From: Tissierellales bacterium
GTDB lineage: Bacteria > Bacillota > Clostridia > Tissierellales > JASKZW01
Direction: 5' to 3'
Assembly (NCBI GenBank): GCA_030152145.1
Contig: JASLIL010000072.1
Span: 1 to 18,280, forward strand
Length of the DNA stretch: 18,280 nt
A model generated the notes under the pieces. That model was given only the letters and a program-made list of their open reading frames with translations. It searched no databases and had not been told where the DNA came from. Shown in pieces: positions 6,091-14,841 of the stretch. A program made the translations under genes and the position numbers. Position 1 is the stretch's first letter, and each line of letters begins with the position of its first letter.

Positions 6091-7923
6091 CTATTGATAG
6101 TATTGGGCCTGGGAGTCCCAAAGCTTCTTGTAGAGACCATCCTCACCTATAAGGCTGGAGTGATTTCCCTCCTCTACTATTTGGCCCTGATCTAGGACCA
6201 GGATCCTATCAGAAAACTTACAGGATGACAGCCTATGGGAAATAAAGATAGCTGTTCTATCCTCTATAATATTATTAAAGTGGCTGTAGATCTCTGCCTC
6301 GGCCACAGGATCCAGGCTGGCAGTAGGCTCATCTAGAATAATAATAGGTGAGTCCTTGTAGATGGCTCTGGCTATGGCAATCTTCTGGGCCTCTCCACCA
6401 GATATTTCTATACCATCATTCCTAAGGTCCTTGTAGAGAATACTGTCTAGGCCATCCTTGAAGTTTTCCCTGTCCATGTTTAGGCCAGATTTTTCCAGGG
6501 CATCTAAGACCCTGGCCTGGTCATAGACCCTAGACCTGGCTATATTTTCTCCCAGGCTGGCAGAAAGAAGCTTAAAGTCCTGGAAGACTATAGAAAATAT
6601 ATCCATATATTCATTGTAGTCATACTTTCTTATATCTATTCCATTTAGGAGGATTTCTCCTTCTGTTGGATCATAGAGTCTGGAAAGAAGTTTTATTAGA
6701 CTGGTTTTACCGCTACCATTACTGTCGACTATAGCCAGTCTCTCCCCTATATTTAATTTTAGGTTTATATTTTTTAAGACATAGTCATCAGTGTTGGGAT
6801 ACTTAAAGGACAGGTTTTTTATCTCCAGATCATAGTTTCTATCCTGTCTTTTTTCCACTGTAAGGGAGCCAGCGTATCTAGGGTTTTCAAGGTCTATAAG
6901 CTTATATACCTTATCTAAAAAGGGGCTTAGATTTTTCACACATCCCAGTCCCTCTACTAGGAATCCAATTCCAAGAGACAGGGAAAATAAGCTACCTATA
7001 TACTTTGTTACATCCCCTAAGTCTATATTAGATCCTAGGGATTTTAAGCTGACATAAAGGGTTATAAGTCCTACTAACAAGCCAGATACTATGGCAGACC
7101 CAGCATTGCAAATCCCCATAGGTCCTTTCATAAGAGAATTTAACTTAGACTCCTTACTGAAAATATTACCACTGATAAACTCCTGTTTAATATAGTCAAG
7201 CTGCTTAAAGATTCTAATATCCATAGACCTTTTAGGGTCATCAAATACACTATAGCCATAGAAGCCAAAGATCCTGTTGCCCATCTTGGATTCATCGGCA
7301 GTAGAGACCATATACTCCATGGCCTTGGCACGAAGATAGGGGCTGAGGATAGTTAAACCAGTTAGGCCAAGAAAAAAGGCCAGGGTAAATATAGGGCTAT
7401 TTATAAAACCTAGCCTTGGATCACTAACCTCAAGGCTGAAGATATCCCTGGAGACAAGGAAGGACAATAAAATTAAAAATAGACCCTTAAACATTAAAGT
7501 GCTATTGAAGATAGCCATTCTAAGGCCATAGCCATTCCAGTTTTCACTTTGTAGAATATCAGTATAGAGAGATCTTACCCTGGAATCATCCATAAGCTGG
7601 AAATCCATTTTAAGAAACTTCTCCCCGTAAAAATGCTTAAGCTTGGTGTAGATCAACCTATTTTCAACCTCCAAGAGCTTTGCCAAATAGGAGGCTAGAA
7701 GATTAACCAAGAAGCTAGTTCCTATAAGATAGACTAGGCTAAGCTTTGTGGCCCTAGAGTCCTTAAGGGCAATATTATTTACTAGGCTTCCTAGAAAATA
7801 TATGGGTACAAGGTTTTTTAGGGCCTCCATTAGACTGTAGCTTAGGTTAAGTAGAACCAAGCTAGGGGATATATGAAACCAGATCTTAATTGAACGAATA
7901 TAATTGCCTAAACTCTTCCTCAT
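6091..7923 (-). CDS. ABC exporter half-transporter, subunit 2 (membrane domain plus ATPase)
   Basis: This 610-residue half exporter has an N-terminal membrane domain (about residues 15-330, several hydrophobic helices) and a C-terminal ATPase with Q-loop VFQDF, signature ISGGEAQ near 505, Walker B ILDEPTASLDP near 529 and switch FISHR. Walker A near 399 reads VDSNGSGKT, where the normally invariant first glycine is Asp. The start ATG at 7921-7923 follows a GGAGGAGAGG ribosome site; a farther upstream ATG (7986) would add 21 unlikely residues. It overlaps the 3' end of subunit 1 by 38 bases, so the two are translationally coupled and probably form a heterodimer. It is the last gene of the LytTR-regulated operon. 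Substrate unknown; peptide, lipid or drug export are all possible. Confidence 0.9.
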   Translation of the reverse strand: MRKSLGNYIRSIKIWFHISPSLVLLNLSYSLMEALKNLVPIYFLGSLVNNIALKDSRATKLSLVYLIGTSFLVNLLASYLAKLLEVENRLIYTKLKHFYGEKFLKMDFQLMDDSRVRSLYTDILQSENWNGYGLRMAIFNSTLMFKGLFLILLSFLVSRDIFSLEVSDPRLGFINSPIFTLAFFLGLTGLTILSPYLRAKAMEYMVSTADESKMGNRIFGFYGYSVFDDPKRSMDIRIFKQLDYIKQEFISGNIFSKESKLNSLMKGPMGICNAGSAIVSGLLVGLITLYVSLKSLGSNIDLGDVTKYIGSLFSLSLGIGFLVEGLGCVKNLSPFLDKVYKLIDLENPRYAGSLTVEKRQDRNYDLEIKNLSFKYPNTDDYVLKNINLKLNIGERLAIVDSNGSGKTSLIKLLSRLYDPTEGEILLNGIDIRKYDYNEYMDIFSIVFQDFKLLSASLGENIARSRVYDQARVLDALEKSGLNMDRENFKDGLDSILYKDLRNDGIEISGGEAQKIAIARAIYKDSPIIILDEPTASLDPVAEAEIYSHFNNIIEDRTAIFISHRLSSCKFSDRILVLDQGQIVEEGNHSSLIGEDGLYKKLWDSQAQYYQ

Positions 7924-9733
7924 AATCCTCTCCTCCTTCCTGGTAGTATCTGCTTTGCAGCCTATAAAGTTTGGCATAATAGCCATTTTTGTCTAAAAGC
8001 TCCTGGTGGCTTCCCTCTTCTAAAATCCTCTTTTTCCCCAGGAATACTATACGATCACAGAACCTGGTAGAAGCCAGTCTGTGGGATATAAATATAGATG
8101 TATTATTTCTTGTAATAGAGTCATACTTCAAATAGATTTCATTTTCAGCAATAGGATCTAGGGCTGAAGTAGGCTCATCTAAAATAAGGACAGGACTATT
8201 TTTATAAAGAGAGCGAGCCAGCAGTAATTTTTGGTACTGTCCACCAGAAAGCTCAATACCATCTAGGTAGACAGTCTTAAGAAGCTTGGTCTCTCCTCCC
8301 TTTTCTAGCCCTGTAAGAGTCTCCTTGAGACCAGATAGTTCCAGGGCTTGGTCCATCCTCTGCCAATGGATCTGGCCATGCCTAAGCTGGGCTACATTTT
8401 CATATATGGAGGCTGCAAGTATAGAACTGTCCTGAAAAACTCCTGTAAAAAGTTTATAGACCTCTTCCCTCTTATAGTCCCTTATATCTCTTTGATCTAT
8501 AAGAATCCTGCCAGAGCTAGGCTCTAGAAGCCCCATAATAAGCTTAATCATAGTGGTCTTACCACTTCCATTTAGGCCAACTAGGGCCAACCTTTCACCA
8601 GGTCTTATCTTAAGTTTGATATTCTCAAGTATATAGTCATCTCGATCTGGGTACTTAAAGGAAATATTGTCAAGTTCAATGGTGTAGCCCCTGTTTTCAA
8701 TATCTAGATCCAAGCCCTCCCTTAAATTAAAGACTTCCTCATAGTCTAGAAAGTCCCTTAGAATAGAAATTTCCAAGCTCTCCTTATAAAGTTGGTTGCC
8801 GTAGTTTAAGAAGTTAGTTAGGGAAGTGGAAAAGCTTGTTATCAGATTAAAGGTCAGTACAAAACCAGATATAGTAAGCTGATTCTTTAAGCCTAGGGAT
8901 ACTATATAGCTATAGGCCAAGAAGTTCCTAAGACCCACTATAAAAAGATCTATCAGCCTTCCCCTAAAGTAGATTGCTTCCTCCTGATCTATAAGGGAAT
9001 AGATCAGCTTATAGGATTTTTGATAAAGCTCATTAAGCCAGGGAATCATATTGAAGATCCTGATTTCCTTGGCATAGTCAATATGGGAAAACTTATCTAG
9101 GATATAGTGGCTTTCCTTAAAGGCCCTACCCAGCTCATCCTTGTTTTTGTAGCCATATTCATTTAGTTCCTTGGTTACCATAAAAGATATAATAGCTGTA
9201 GCCACTATAAAGGCTATTAGCCTATAGTCCAGTTCCTTCATAAGATAGATGTAAACCAAGATTCCAAGTCCAGCTTGAAGAAGATCAGATATGCTTTGCC
9301 AGATGGCCTCACCAGGTGCCTGATTGTTGGATATAGTTTCTCCAGCCCTCTTAAAGAGATTTTGAAAATCAGATTTATAGAGATTGGGGTAGGAGGTGCT
9401 GGCCTGTTTTTTATTTATAAGGTAGAGTAGATGGGTTCTTACTTCTATTCTACCTATAAGGGTATTGGTTTCCATATAGGCCTTTATGGCTCCTATTAAA
9501 CTTATAAATATGGTGAATTTAAGGATCAAAAGCATTATGGCCCTTAAATCTAGTCCACTTTCTATGGCTTTTAGAATTTTTGGCATGAAAAAGAACCTAG
9601 CTAGTTCTAGACATAGGGATACTAGTGGTAGGACTAGGCATAGGATTAAAACTGTCTTATTAACCCTAAGGGATTTTTCAAACATAAATTTAAGGTTATC
9701 AACTAGGCTATAGCTAGTCTTATTTTTTTTCAT
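7886..9733 (-). CDS. ABC exporter half-transporter, subunit 1 (membrane domain plus ATPase)
   Basis: This is a 615-residue exporter half with membrane helices from about residue 27 to 320 and an ATPase domain from about 350. Its ATPase motifs are all standard: Walker A GLNGSGKTT (about 383-391), Q-loop VFQDSS, signature LSGGQYQK (about 494), Walker B VLILDEPTSALDP (about 516) and switch FISHRLAS. A charged tail (GGEDYEEEFRQ) ends the protein in the region that overlaps the next gene. AGGAGG stands a few bases before the ATG at 9733. An 87-base gap separates it from the kinase gene, with a possible TATAAT on this strand (9754-9759) but no good -35. It probably pairs with the following half transporter. 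Confidence 0.9.
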   Translation of the reverse strand: MKKNKTSYSLVDNLKFMFEKSLRVNKTVLILCLVLPLVSLCLELARFFFMPKILKAIESGLDLRAIMLLILKFTIFISLIGAIKAYMETNTLIGRIEVRTHLLYLINKKQASTSYPNLYKSDFQNLFKRAGETISNNQAPGEAIWQSISDLLQAGLGILVYIYLMKELDYRLIAFIVATAIISFMVTKELNEYGYKNKDELGRAFKESHYILDKFSHIDYAKEIRIFNMIPWLNELYQKSYKLIYSLIDQEEAIYFRGRLIDLFIVGLRNFLAYSYIVSLGLKNQLTISGFVLTFNLITSFSTSLTNFLNYGNQLYKESLEISILRDFLDYEEVFNLREGLDLDIENRGYTIELDNISFKYPDRDDYILENIKLKIRPGERLALVGLNGSGKTTMIKLIMGLLEPSSGRILIDQRDIRDYKREEVYKLFTGVFQDSSILAASIYENVAQLRHGQIHWQRMDQALELSGLKETLTGLEKGGETKLLKTVYLDGIELSGGQYQKLLLARSLYKNSPVLILDEPTSALDPIAENEIYLKYDSITRNNTSIFISHRLASTRFCDRIVFLGKKRILEEGSHQELLDKNGYYAKLYRLQSRYYQEGGEDYEEEFRQLYSFN

Positions 9734-9820
9734 ACTATACCTCCTTTTTCTTTATTATAGAGATATTTTTTAAAAATAGGGAGTTTTGGGGATAAGGAGT
9801 AGTCCTAAGGTGACGACTGG

Positions 9821-10474
9821 TTATTGGGGCAGTAGAATTTCTGTGGTGAAGGCAGATTCTTCGCTATTTCTATTTATGTAACCTTCATACTTAGCTACAA
9901 GTTCATCTATTCTAGTAAGTCCCAGGCCATGATTCCTTCCCTTGCTGGAGGCAAAGATCTGGCCTAGCTTAGGCTTTTTGTAGGCTTCGGCACTATTGGT
10001 AATAGATATATAGAGCTGGGTGTTTTTCATATCCATATAGATTCTTATAAATCTTTGGTCCTCCTCTATTCTAAGACAGGCCTCAATAGCATTGTCCAAA
10101 AGGTTTCCGATTATAATACTTAGGTCAATATTACTGGTAGTAAGGCTAACAGGCACATGGCAATCAGCCACAACCCTAATATTCTTAGACTTGGCCAGGG
10201 AGATCTTACTATTTAGGATGGCATCTGTCATGGCATTGCCAGTTTTTAACCTAGGCTCAATATCTATAAGAGACTCTTCCAGCTGATTTAAGTAGTGGCC
10301 AATAGCCTCAAGATCTCCCTTATCAGTTAAGGCCTTTAAAATTTGCAGGTGATTTTTGAAATCATGCCTCCAGCCTCTCATATCACTATACATATTTTGC
10401 ACTTCCTGATAATGACTTTCTATTATTTCTTCCTCGTAGTTTTTAATTTTGGATTTTCTTTTTTTAAAAAACAT
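9821..10474 (-). CDS. Cytosolic GHKL-family sensor histidine kinase without sensor domain
   Basis: This 217-residue kinase has the AgrC/ComD-type HPK10 core: WRHDFKNHLQ with phospho-accepting H37, N-box IIGNLLDNAIEAC (N124 and N128), and a G-box around 179-186 (KGRNHGLGL). It starts with a basic stretch and a short coiled helix and contains no membrane segment, whereas AgrC-type kinases normally carry five to seven helices and 400 or more residues. The start ATG has AGGAGG four bases upstream, and the ribosome site overlaps the stop of the response regulator (eight-base gap), so the pair is co-translated. It should phosphorylate that regulator; the stimulus must come from a cytoplasmic ligand or partner protein, possibly the adjacent ABC exporter. 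Confidence 0.9.
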   Translation of the reverse strand: MFFKKRKSKIKNYEEEIIESHYQEVQNMYSDMRGWRHDFKNHLQILKALTDKGDLEAIGHYLNQLEESLIDIEPRLKTGNAMTDAILNSKISLAKSKNIRVVADCHVPVSLTTSNIDLSIIIGNLLDNAIEACLRIEEDQRFIRIYMDMKNTQLYISITNSAEAYKKPKLGQIFASSKGRNHGLGLTRIDELVAKYEGYINRNSEESAFTTEILLPQ

Positions 10475-10482
10475 GTTACCTC

Positions 10483-11184
10483 CTAAAAGTAATCTATAAT
10501 ATACTGGTTTAGCTCCCTGTACTTTCCTCTGGCAAGAGGAAGCTCCAGGCCATTTTTCAAGATCAACCTATCTTTTTTACTGGACCTAATGTACTTTATA
10601 TTTACCAAAATAGACCTGTAGATCTTAAAAAACCTAGCGTCTACTTGGTCCTCCATCTGTTTTAGGCTGGACTTTATCTGGTAGTCCCTATCACTAGTGT
10701 GGATGGTAAGATAGTTGCCATCTACTTCTAAATATAGGATCTGGTCCATAGACAACCTTACAAACTCATCCTTGGTTTCAAAGGACAGGTAGTCCTTATC
10801 TGATTCCCTCCTGGCATAGGCCTTGTCTAAAACCTTCTGAAATTTTAGGGAGTCAATAGGTTTTAAAAGGTAGTGAAGGGCATCAACATCGTAGCCCATT
10901 TCTATATAGTCCATAAATCCTGTTATAAAGACTATTTGAAGGGGACTTTTTTCTTCCCTTAGGATCTTGGAAAGTTTTACACCATTAAGGCCCTCCATTT
11001 CAATGTCTAAAAGCAATAGGTCAAGATTCTTCATATTAGGCCAGTGGAAGAGAAAACTATCTCCACTAGGAAAAGTCTCAAGATCCAGGGAAAGCTTTCT
11101 TGACTGAGCCCAGAGTCTAACTTCTTTCTCAATTTCCTCCCTAATTATATCTTCATCATCTACTATAGCAATTTTATATCTCAT
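10483..11184 (-). CDS. LytTR-family response regulator (AgrA/LytR type)
   Basis: The 233-residue protein has an N-terminal receiver domain (acidic pair D9-D10, phospho-accepting D60 in LLLLDIEM, T87, K108 in LLKPI) and a C-terminal LytTR DNA-binding domain (about 136-233; EVDGNYLTIHTSDRDY, FFKIYRSILVN). This is the AgrA/ComE/BlpR/VirR architecture. ATG 11182-11184 is chosen because TAGGAGGGAG lies just upstream; an ATG at 11214 would place that site inside the gene. It is first in an operon with the kinase and two ABC half exporters and presumably activates this operon. LytTR proteins usually bind a pair of short repeats; candidate repeats lie at 11230-11284, unproven. Confidence 0.93.
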   Translation of the reverse strand: MRYKIAIVDDEDIIREEIEKEVRLWAQSRKLSLDLETFPSGDSFLFHWPNMKNLDLLLLDIEMEGLNGVKLSKILREEKSPLQIVFITGFMDYIEMGYDVDALHYLLKPIDSLKFQKVLDKAYARRESDKDYLSFETKDEFVRLSMDQILYLEVDGNYLTIHTSDRDYQIKSSLKQMEDQVDARFFKIYRSILVNIKYIRSSKKDRLILKNGLELPLARGKYRELNQYIIDYF

Positions 11185-11229
11185 AAACTCCCTCCTATTT
11201 TTAATATATAACAAAATACAGATATAAGA

Positions 11230-11284
11230 TAGTTTAAGTCCAGAAAACTAGAATAAAAGCTTATAGATTGTTATATAGCTTATA
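11230..11284. repeat. Inverted and direct repeats in the divergent regulator/ATPase promoter region
   Basis: TAGTTT (11230-11235) and AAACTA (11245-11250) form an inverted repeat with nine bases between. AGCTTATA occurs at 11258-11265 and again at 11277-11284, a 19-base step close to two helical turns. These lie between the leftward LytTR operon and the rightward ATPase gene and could be regulator sites. AGCTTATA also occurs by chance inside genes of this AT-rich window, so the evidence is modest. The rest of the gap (11285-11370) is purine-rich and holds only the ribosome site of the ATPase gene. Confidence 0.3.
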
Positions 11285-11383
11285 TTGGGGTAAATAGCTA
11301 CCTATAGGGAAAAATAAAAAAAGAGGGGGTTAGGAAGGTTTTATTGGGAAAATTTAGAGAAAAAAAGAAAAAGGATGAGGTGT

Positions 11384-14170
11384 ATGAGTGATTTAGACCA
11401 GGGGAAGGATAGAGAATTTCACAAGTATAGTGTAGAAGAACTTTATCAGCTGCTAGAAACTAGCAGTCAGGGTTTAGATGATAGGGAGGCTCTTTTAAGA
11501 CAGGAGAAGTATGGCGGGAACCTTCTGGCTGAACCTAAGAAGAAGTCAATGCTAGTTGTATTTTTATCTAATTTTATTCACCTAATGGCCCTGCTTCTAT
11601 GGGTTAGTGGTGCCATAGCTTTTATAGCAGACATGCCCCAGTTGGGACTGGCTATTTGGCTGGTAAATATTATAAATGGAATATTTAGCTTTAGCCAGGA
11701 GAGAAAGGCAGATGAGGCTACAGAGGCACTTAAGAACATGCTGCCAGCCCATGTTAGGGTTATTAGAAATGGCCAGGAGGAGAAGATACTGGCAGAGGAT
11801 CTAGTTATAGGTGACCTTATTTTACTTCAGGAGGGGGACAAGATATCAGCTGATGCTAGACTGGTTGAGACCAGCGACCTTCAGGTAGAGCAGTCAGCCT
11901 TAACAGGGGAGTCAAACCCCATAAGAAAGTCCCAGGATCCAATACTTATTTTAGGCTTGACCAAGGCAGAAATGAACAATCTTATCTTTGCTGGTACCTC
12001 AGTGTCTGAGGGAAATGGAAAAGCTGTAGTTACAGCAACTGGTATGGATACAGAGTTTGGAAAGATAGCCTATTTAACCCAGAACCTAGAGGAGGAGGAC
12101 AGCCCCTTGGAACTAGAGTTAAATAGACTGACAAAGCAGATCTCCCTTATATCCATAAGTATAGGGACAATATTCTTTCTGCTATCAGTATTTTTTGTTA
12201 AGGAGTCCCTGGTGGCATCTTTTATATTTGCCCTGGGCATGATAGTAGCCTTTATACCAGAGGGACTTTTGCCAACAGTTACCCTTTCTTTGGCTAGGGC
12301 AGTTGAAAGGATGTCAAAGAAAAATGCTTTGGTTAAGAAGCTGTCTTCTGTAGAAACCCTAGGCAGTACTTCAGTAATATGTACTGATAAGACAGGAACC
12401 CTTACCCAGAATGAAATGACAGTTAGTAATCTTTGGACCCTTGATAGGGAGTACAAGGTAACTGGAGTAGGCTATGAATCAGTAGGTAAGGTTTTAGACG
12501 GGGATAGGGAGGTTAATGGAGAGGATGACAAGAAGCTAGGTCTTTTACTATCTGGTGCAGCTCTTTGCAGTAATGCCAAGCTCCTTCCCAGGGAAGAGGG
12601 CAAGGGTTTCACAGTTTTAGGAGATCCAACAGAGGCCTGCCTTAGGGTGGTGGCAGAAAAAGCAGATCTGGATATGGACCTGGTTTCCAAAAAATATCCT
12701 AGAATAAAGGAACTACCCTTTGAGTCCAGAAGAAAGAGGATGACCACTATACATAGATTAAGGTCAGAGGAGGGAGAGTCTAGGATAGCCTTTACCAAGG
12801 GGGCACCAAAGGAAATAGGGGAGATATGCAAGACCTACCTTAAGGGGGATCAGGAGCTTCCCATGGACCAGGAAACTTTTGAGAGGATAATGGAGGCCAA
12901 CGACAGCTATGCTAGAAATGGTCTTAGGGTACTGGCCCTAGCCTATAGAGACTTAAGTGGGGATAGCTACCCAGGCCTTAGTGAATACAAGGTGGAAAAT
13001 GTAGAAAGGGACCTGGTATTTGTGGGCCTAGTAGTTATGGCAGATCCACCAAGACCAGAGGTTAAGGAGGCTGTTGAACGCTGTAGGGCTGCTGGCATAA
13101 GAGTAGTTATGATTACAGGGGACTATGGTTTGACAGCAGAGAGCATAGCCAAGAGAATTGGCATAGTTAAAAAGGATAATCCTAAGCTTATATCAGGACT
13201 GGAGCTAGAGTAGCTTTCAGACCAGGAACTAAAGACCTACCTAAAGGATGAGGTTATTTTTGCCAGGGTAGCACCAGAACAAAAGCTAAGGGTTGTTAGC
13301 AATCTTCAGGAGATGGGAGAAGTAGTGGCAGTTACTGGAGATGGGGTAAATGACTCACCAGCCCTAAAAAAGGCAAATATAGGTGTGGCTATGGGTATAG
13401 CTGGAACAGATGTGGCCAAGGAAGCGGCAGATATGATCTTAACTGATGATAACTTTGCCTCCATAGTTTCTGCCATAGAAGAGGGAAGGGCAGTTTATAA
13501 CAATATAAGAAAGTTTCTTGTCTATATATTTAACTCCAACATGGCAGAGGCTGTACCATCTATATTTTTCCTTCTGTCCAGAGGAGCAGTACCCCTACCC
13601 TTAACGGTAATGCAGATACTTTTTATAGACTTGGGTACAGACATGCTACCTGCCCTGGGACTGGGAGTTGAAAGGCCAGAAGAGGGAATAATGGACAAGC
13701 CACCTAGGGATCAAAATGAAAGGCTCTTAAATAAAAAGATATTTTCCAAGGCCTTCTTGTGGTATGGAATGCTGGCAGCCTTTTCCTGTATGCTGTCCTA
13801 CTTCTATGTTAACTACAAGAATGGATGGCCAGCTATTCCACTGGCATCAGGCCAGGATCCAGTTTATATAAAGGCTACTACCATGGCCTTGGGAGCCATA
13901 GTTTTCTGTCAGATTGGGGCAGTTTTTAACTGCAGGACAGACCTACAATCAGTTTTTAAAATAGGAATATTTAGTAATAGGCAGATAAATATAGGGATCA
14001 TAAGTGAATTAGTTTTAATTCTAGCTATTTCCTATATAGGCCCCCTACAAAAAGTTTTCCACACAGGAGCTTTAGGCCTATCTGATTGGCTATTTTTAGC
14101 TATTTGGCCACCAATTATAGTGGGAATAGAGGAAGTTAGAAAGTCTATTAAGAGAAAAAGAACTATTTAA
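11384..14170 (+). pseudogene. P-type cation ATPase (Na+/K+-ATPase-like, P2C) interrupted by an in-frame TAG
   Basis: The reading frame spans 929 codons and encodes a complete P2-type ATPase except for one TAG at codon 610 (13211-13213). Seen motifs: actuator TGES (174-177), TM4 PEGLLP (292-297), phosphorylation site DKTGTLT (D335), and after the stop ARVAPEQK, TGDGVND (from 651), TM5 SNMAE and TM6 DLGTDM (749-754). PEGLL, SN-xx-E and the two Asp of DLGTD match the ion-binding set of Na+/K+-ATPase rather than SERCA (PEGLP, TDGxPA). ATG 11384 is chosen: AAGGA ends eight bases before it, while it abuts ATG 11375 directly. The N-terminal fragment alone lacks the hinge motif and TM5-10 and could not pump; an ATG at 13313 lies mid-domain without proper ribosome spacing. 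A nonsense mutation, readthrough or a sequence error are all possible. Confidence 0.88.
13211..13213 (+). other. In-frame amber codon inside the P-type ATPase
   Basis: The codon lies between GLELE and LSDQELKTYLK in the phosphorylation domain, a variable linker where related pumps have Lys, Glu or similar. One base change from AAG, GAG or CAG would create it. No frameshift or second stop occurs in the 318 codons that follow. The next base is C, a weak termination context. TAG is used as the ordinary stop for at least four other genes here (ends at 4216, 4966, 6091, 10483), so general reassignment is unlikely. Confidence 0.85.
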
Positions 14171-14184
14171 AGGAGCGGATAGGA

Positions 14185-14829
14185 TTGAAGGTAATTATAG
14201 TTGGATTGGGAAGAATGGGCTATACCCTGGCCAAGAGACTTTACAAGGAGGGTAAGTCTATTACCATAATAGACTTGAAGGAAGAGGCTTTTGAAAAGTT
14301 GGGAGATGAAATAGACTACAAGAAAATAGTAGGAGTAGGCTTTGACAGAGATGTTCTAGAGGCAGCAGAAATAGATAGGGTTGATGCTATAGTAACCTCT
14401 ACTTCCAGTGACGAAGTAAATGTTCTAATAGCTCAGATAGCTAGAAATATCTACAATGTGCCTAAGGTCATAGCCAGAACCTATGATTCTAGGAAGGGTA
14501 AGATCTACGACAGACTAGGCATAGAAACAGTATCATCCAATAGCTGGGCAGCAGATAGGATTCTTGAAATGGTTAACTATACAAAGTTTGATGTAATCCA
14601 TAATTTAGATGAAGTCCAGTTTATAAGAGTTGAATCTCCAAGAGGTCTTAGGGGAAGGCAGGTCAAGGAGCTGATAGTCTTAAATGGAATACTTATATCA
14701 GCCATAGAGAGAAACAACAAGACCTTTATACCTGTATCAGGTACAAGGATAGAAGAGGGAGACATACTTTATTTTATGGTAGACAATAGCTCCTACAATA
14801 CTTTTAGGCAAATGTTAGGTTTAAAATAA
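14185..14829 (+). CDS. TrkA-family K+ uptake regulatory protein (RCK_N plus RCK_C)
   Basis: The 214-residue protein begins MKVIIVGLGRMG, the GxGxxG dinucleotide fold of RCK_N (TrkA-N). The second strand ends in the acidic residue of IIDLKEE, and SSDEVNVLIAQIAR is typical of the family. Residues about 135-214 form an RCK_C (TrkA-C) domain (EVQFIRVESP...GRQVKEL...GDILYFMV). Such proteins sit as cytoplasmic rings on TrkH or KtrB channels and gate K+ flow in response to NAD(H), ATP or cyclic di-AMP. The TTG start is chosen from AAGGAG (14169-14174) and the conserved N-terminus. It is 14 bases after the ATPase gene and 12 before a second RCK gene, so all three are one operon. The channel subunit is not in this window. 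Confidence 0.92.
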   Translation: MKVIIVGLGRMGYTLAKRLYKEGKSITIIDLKEEAFEKLGDEIDYKKIVGVGFDRDVLEAAEIDRVDAIVTSTSSDEVNVLIAQIARNIYNVPKVIARTYDSRKGKIYDRLGIETVSSNSWAADRILEMVNYTKFDVIHNLDEVQFIRVESPRGLRGRQVKELIVLNGILISAIERNNKTFIPVSGTRIEEGDILYFMVDNSSYNTFRQMLGLK

Positions 14830-14841
14830 GGAGGGCTGGCT

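Noticed and set aside
7924..7986. A longer N-terminus for exporter subunit 2 starting at 7986
   Set aside because: It would deepen the overlap with subunit 1 to about 100 bases and add unlikely residues, while the ATG at 7921-7923 has a strong ribosome site.
9734..9820. Small signal-peptide precursor gene between the kinase and the exporter
   Set aside because: The 87-base gap contains no ORF with a ribosome site, and no double-glycine leader is seen.
11285..11374. Riboswitch or small RNA in the purine-rich leader before the ATPase
   Set aside because: I see no stable nested stems or known motif, only A/G-rich sequence and a short CCTATAGG palindrome.
13211..13213. TAG encoding pyrrolysine
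   Set aside because: Known pyrrolysine proteins are mainly methylamine methyltransferases, TAG ends several other genes here, and no pyl gene or clear insertion element is visible.
13313..14170. A separate downstream gene starting at ATG 13313 for the C-terminal part of the ATPase
   Set aside because: The frame is the same as that of the upstream part and is continuous from 13214 after the TAG; the ATG falls inside the phosphorylation domain with AGGAG directly abutting it, so it is not a natural start.
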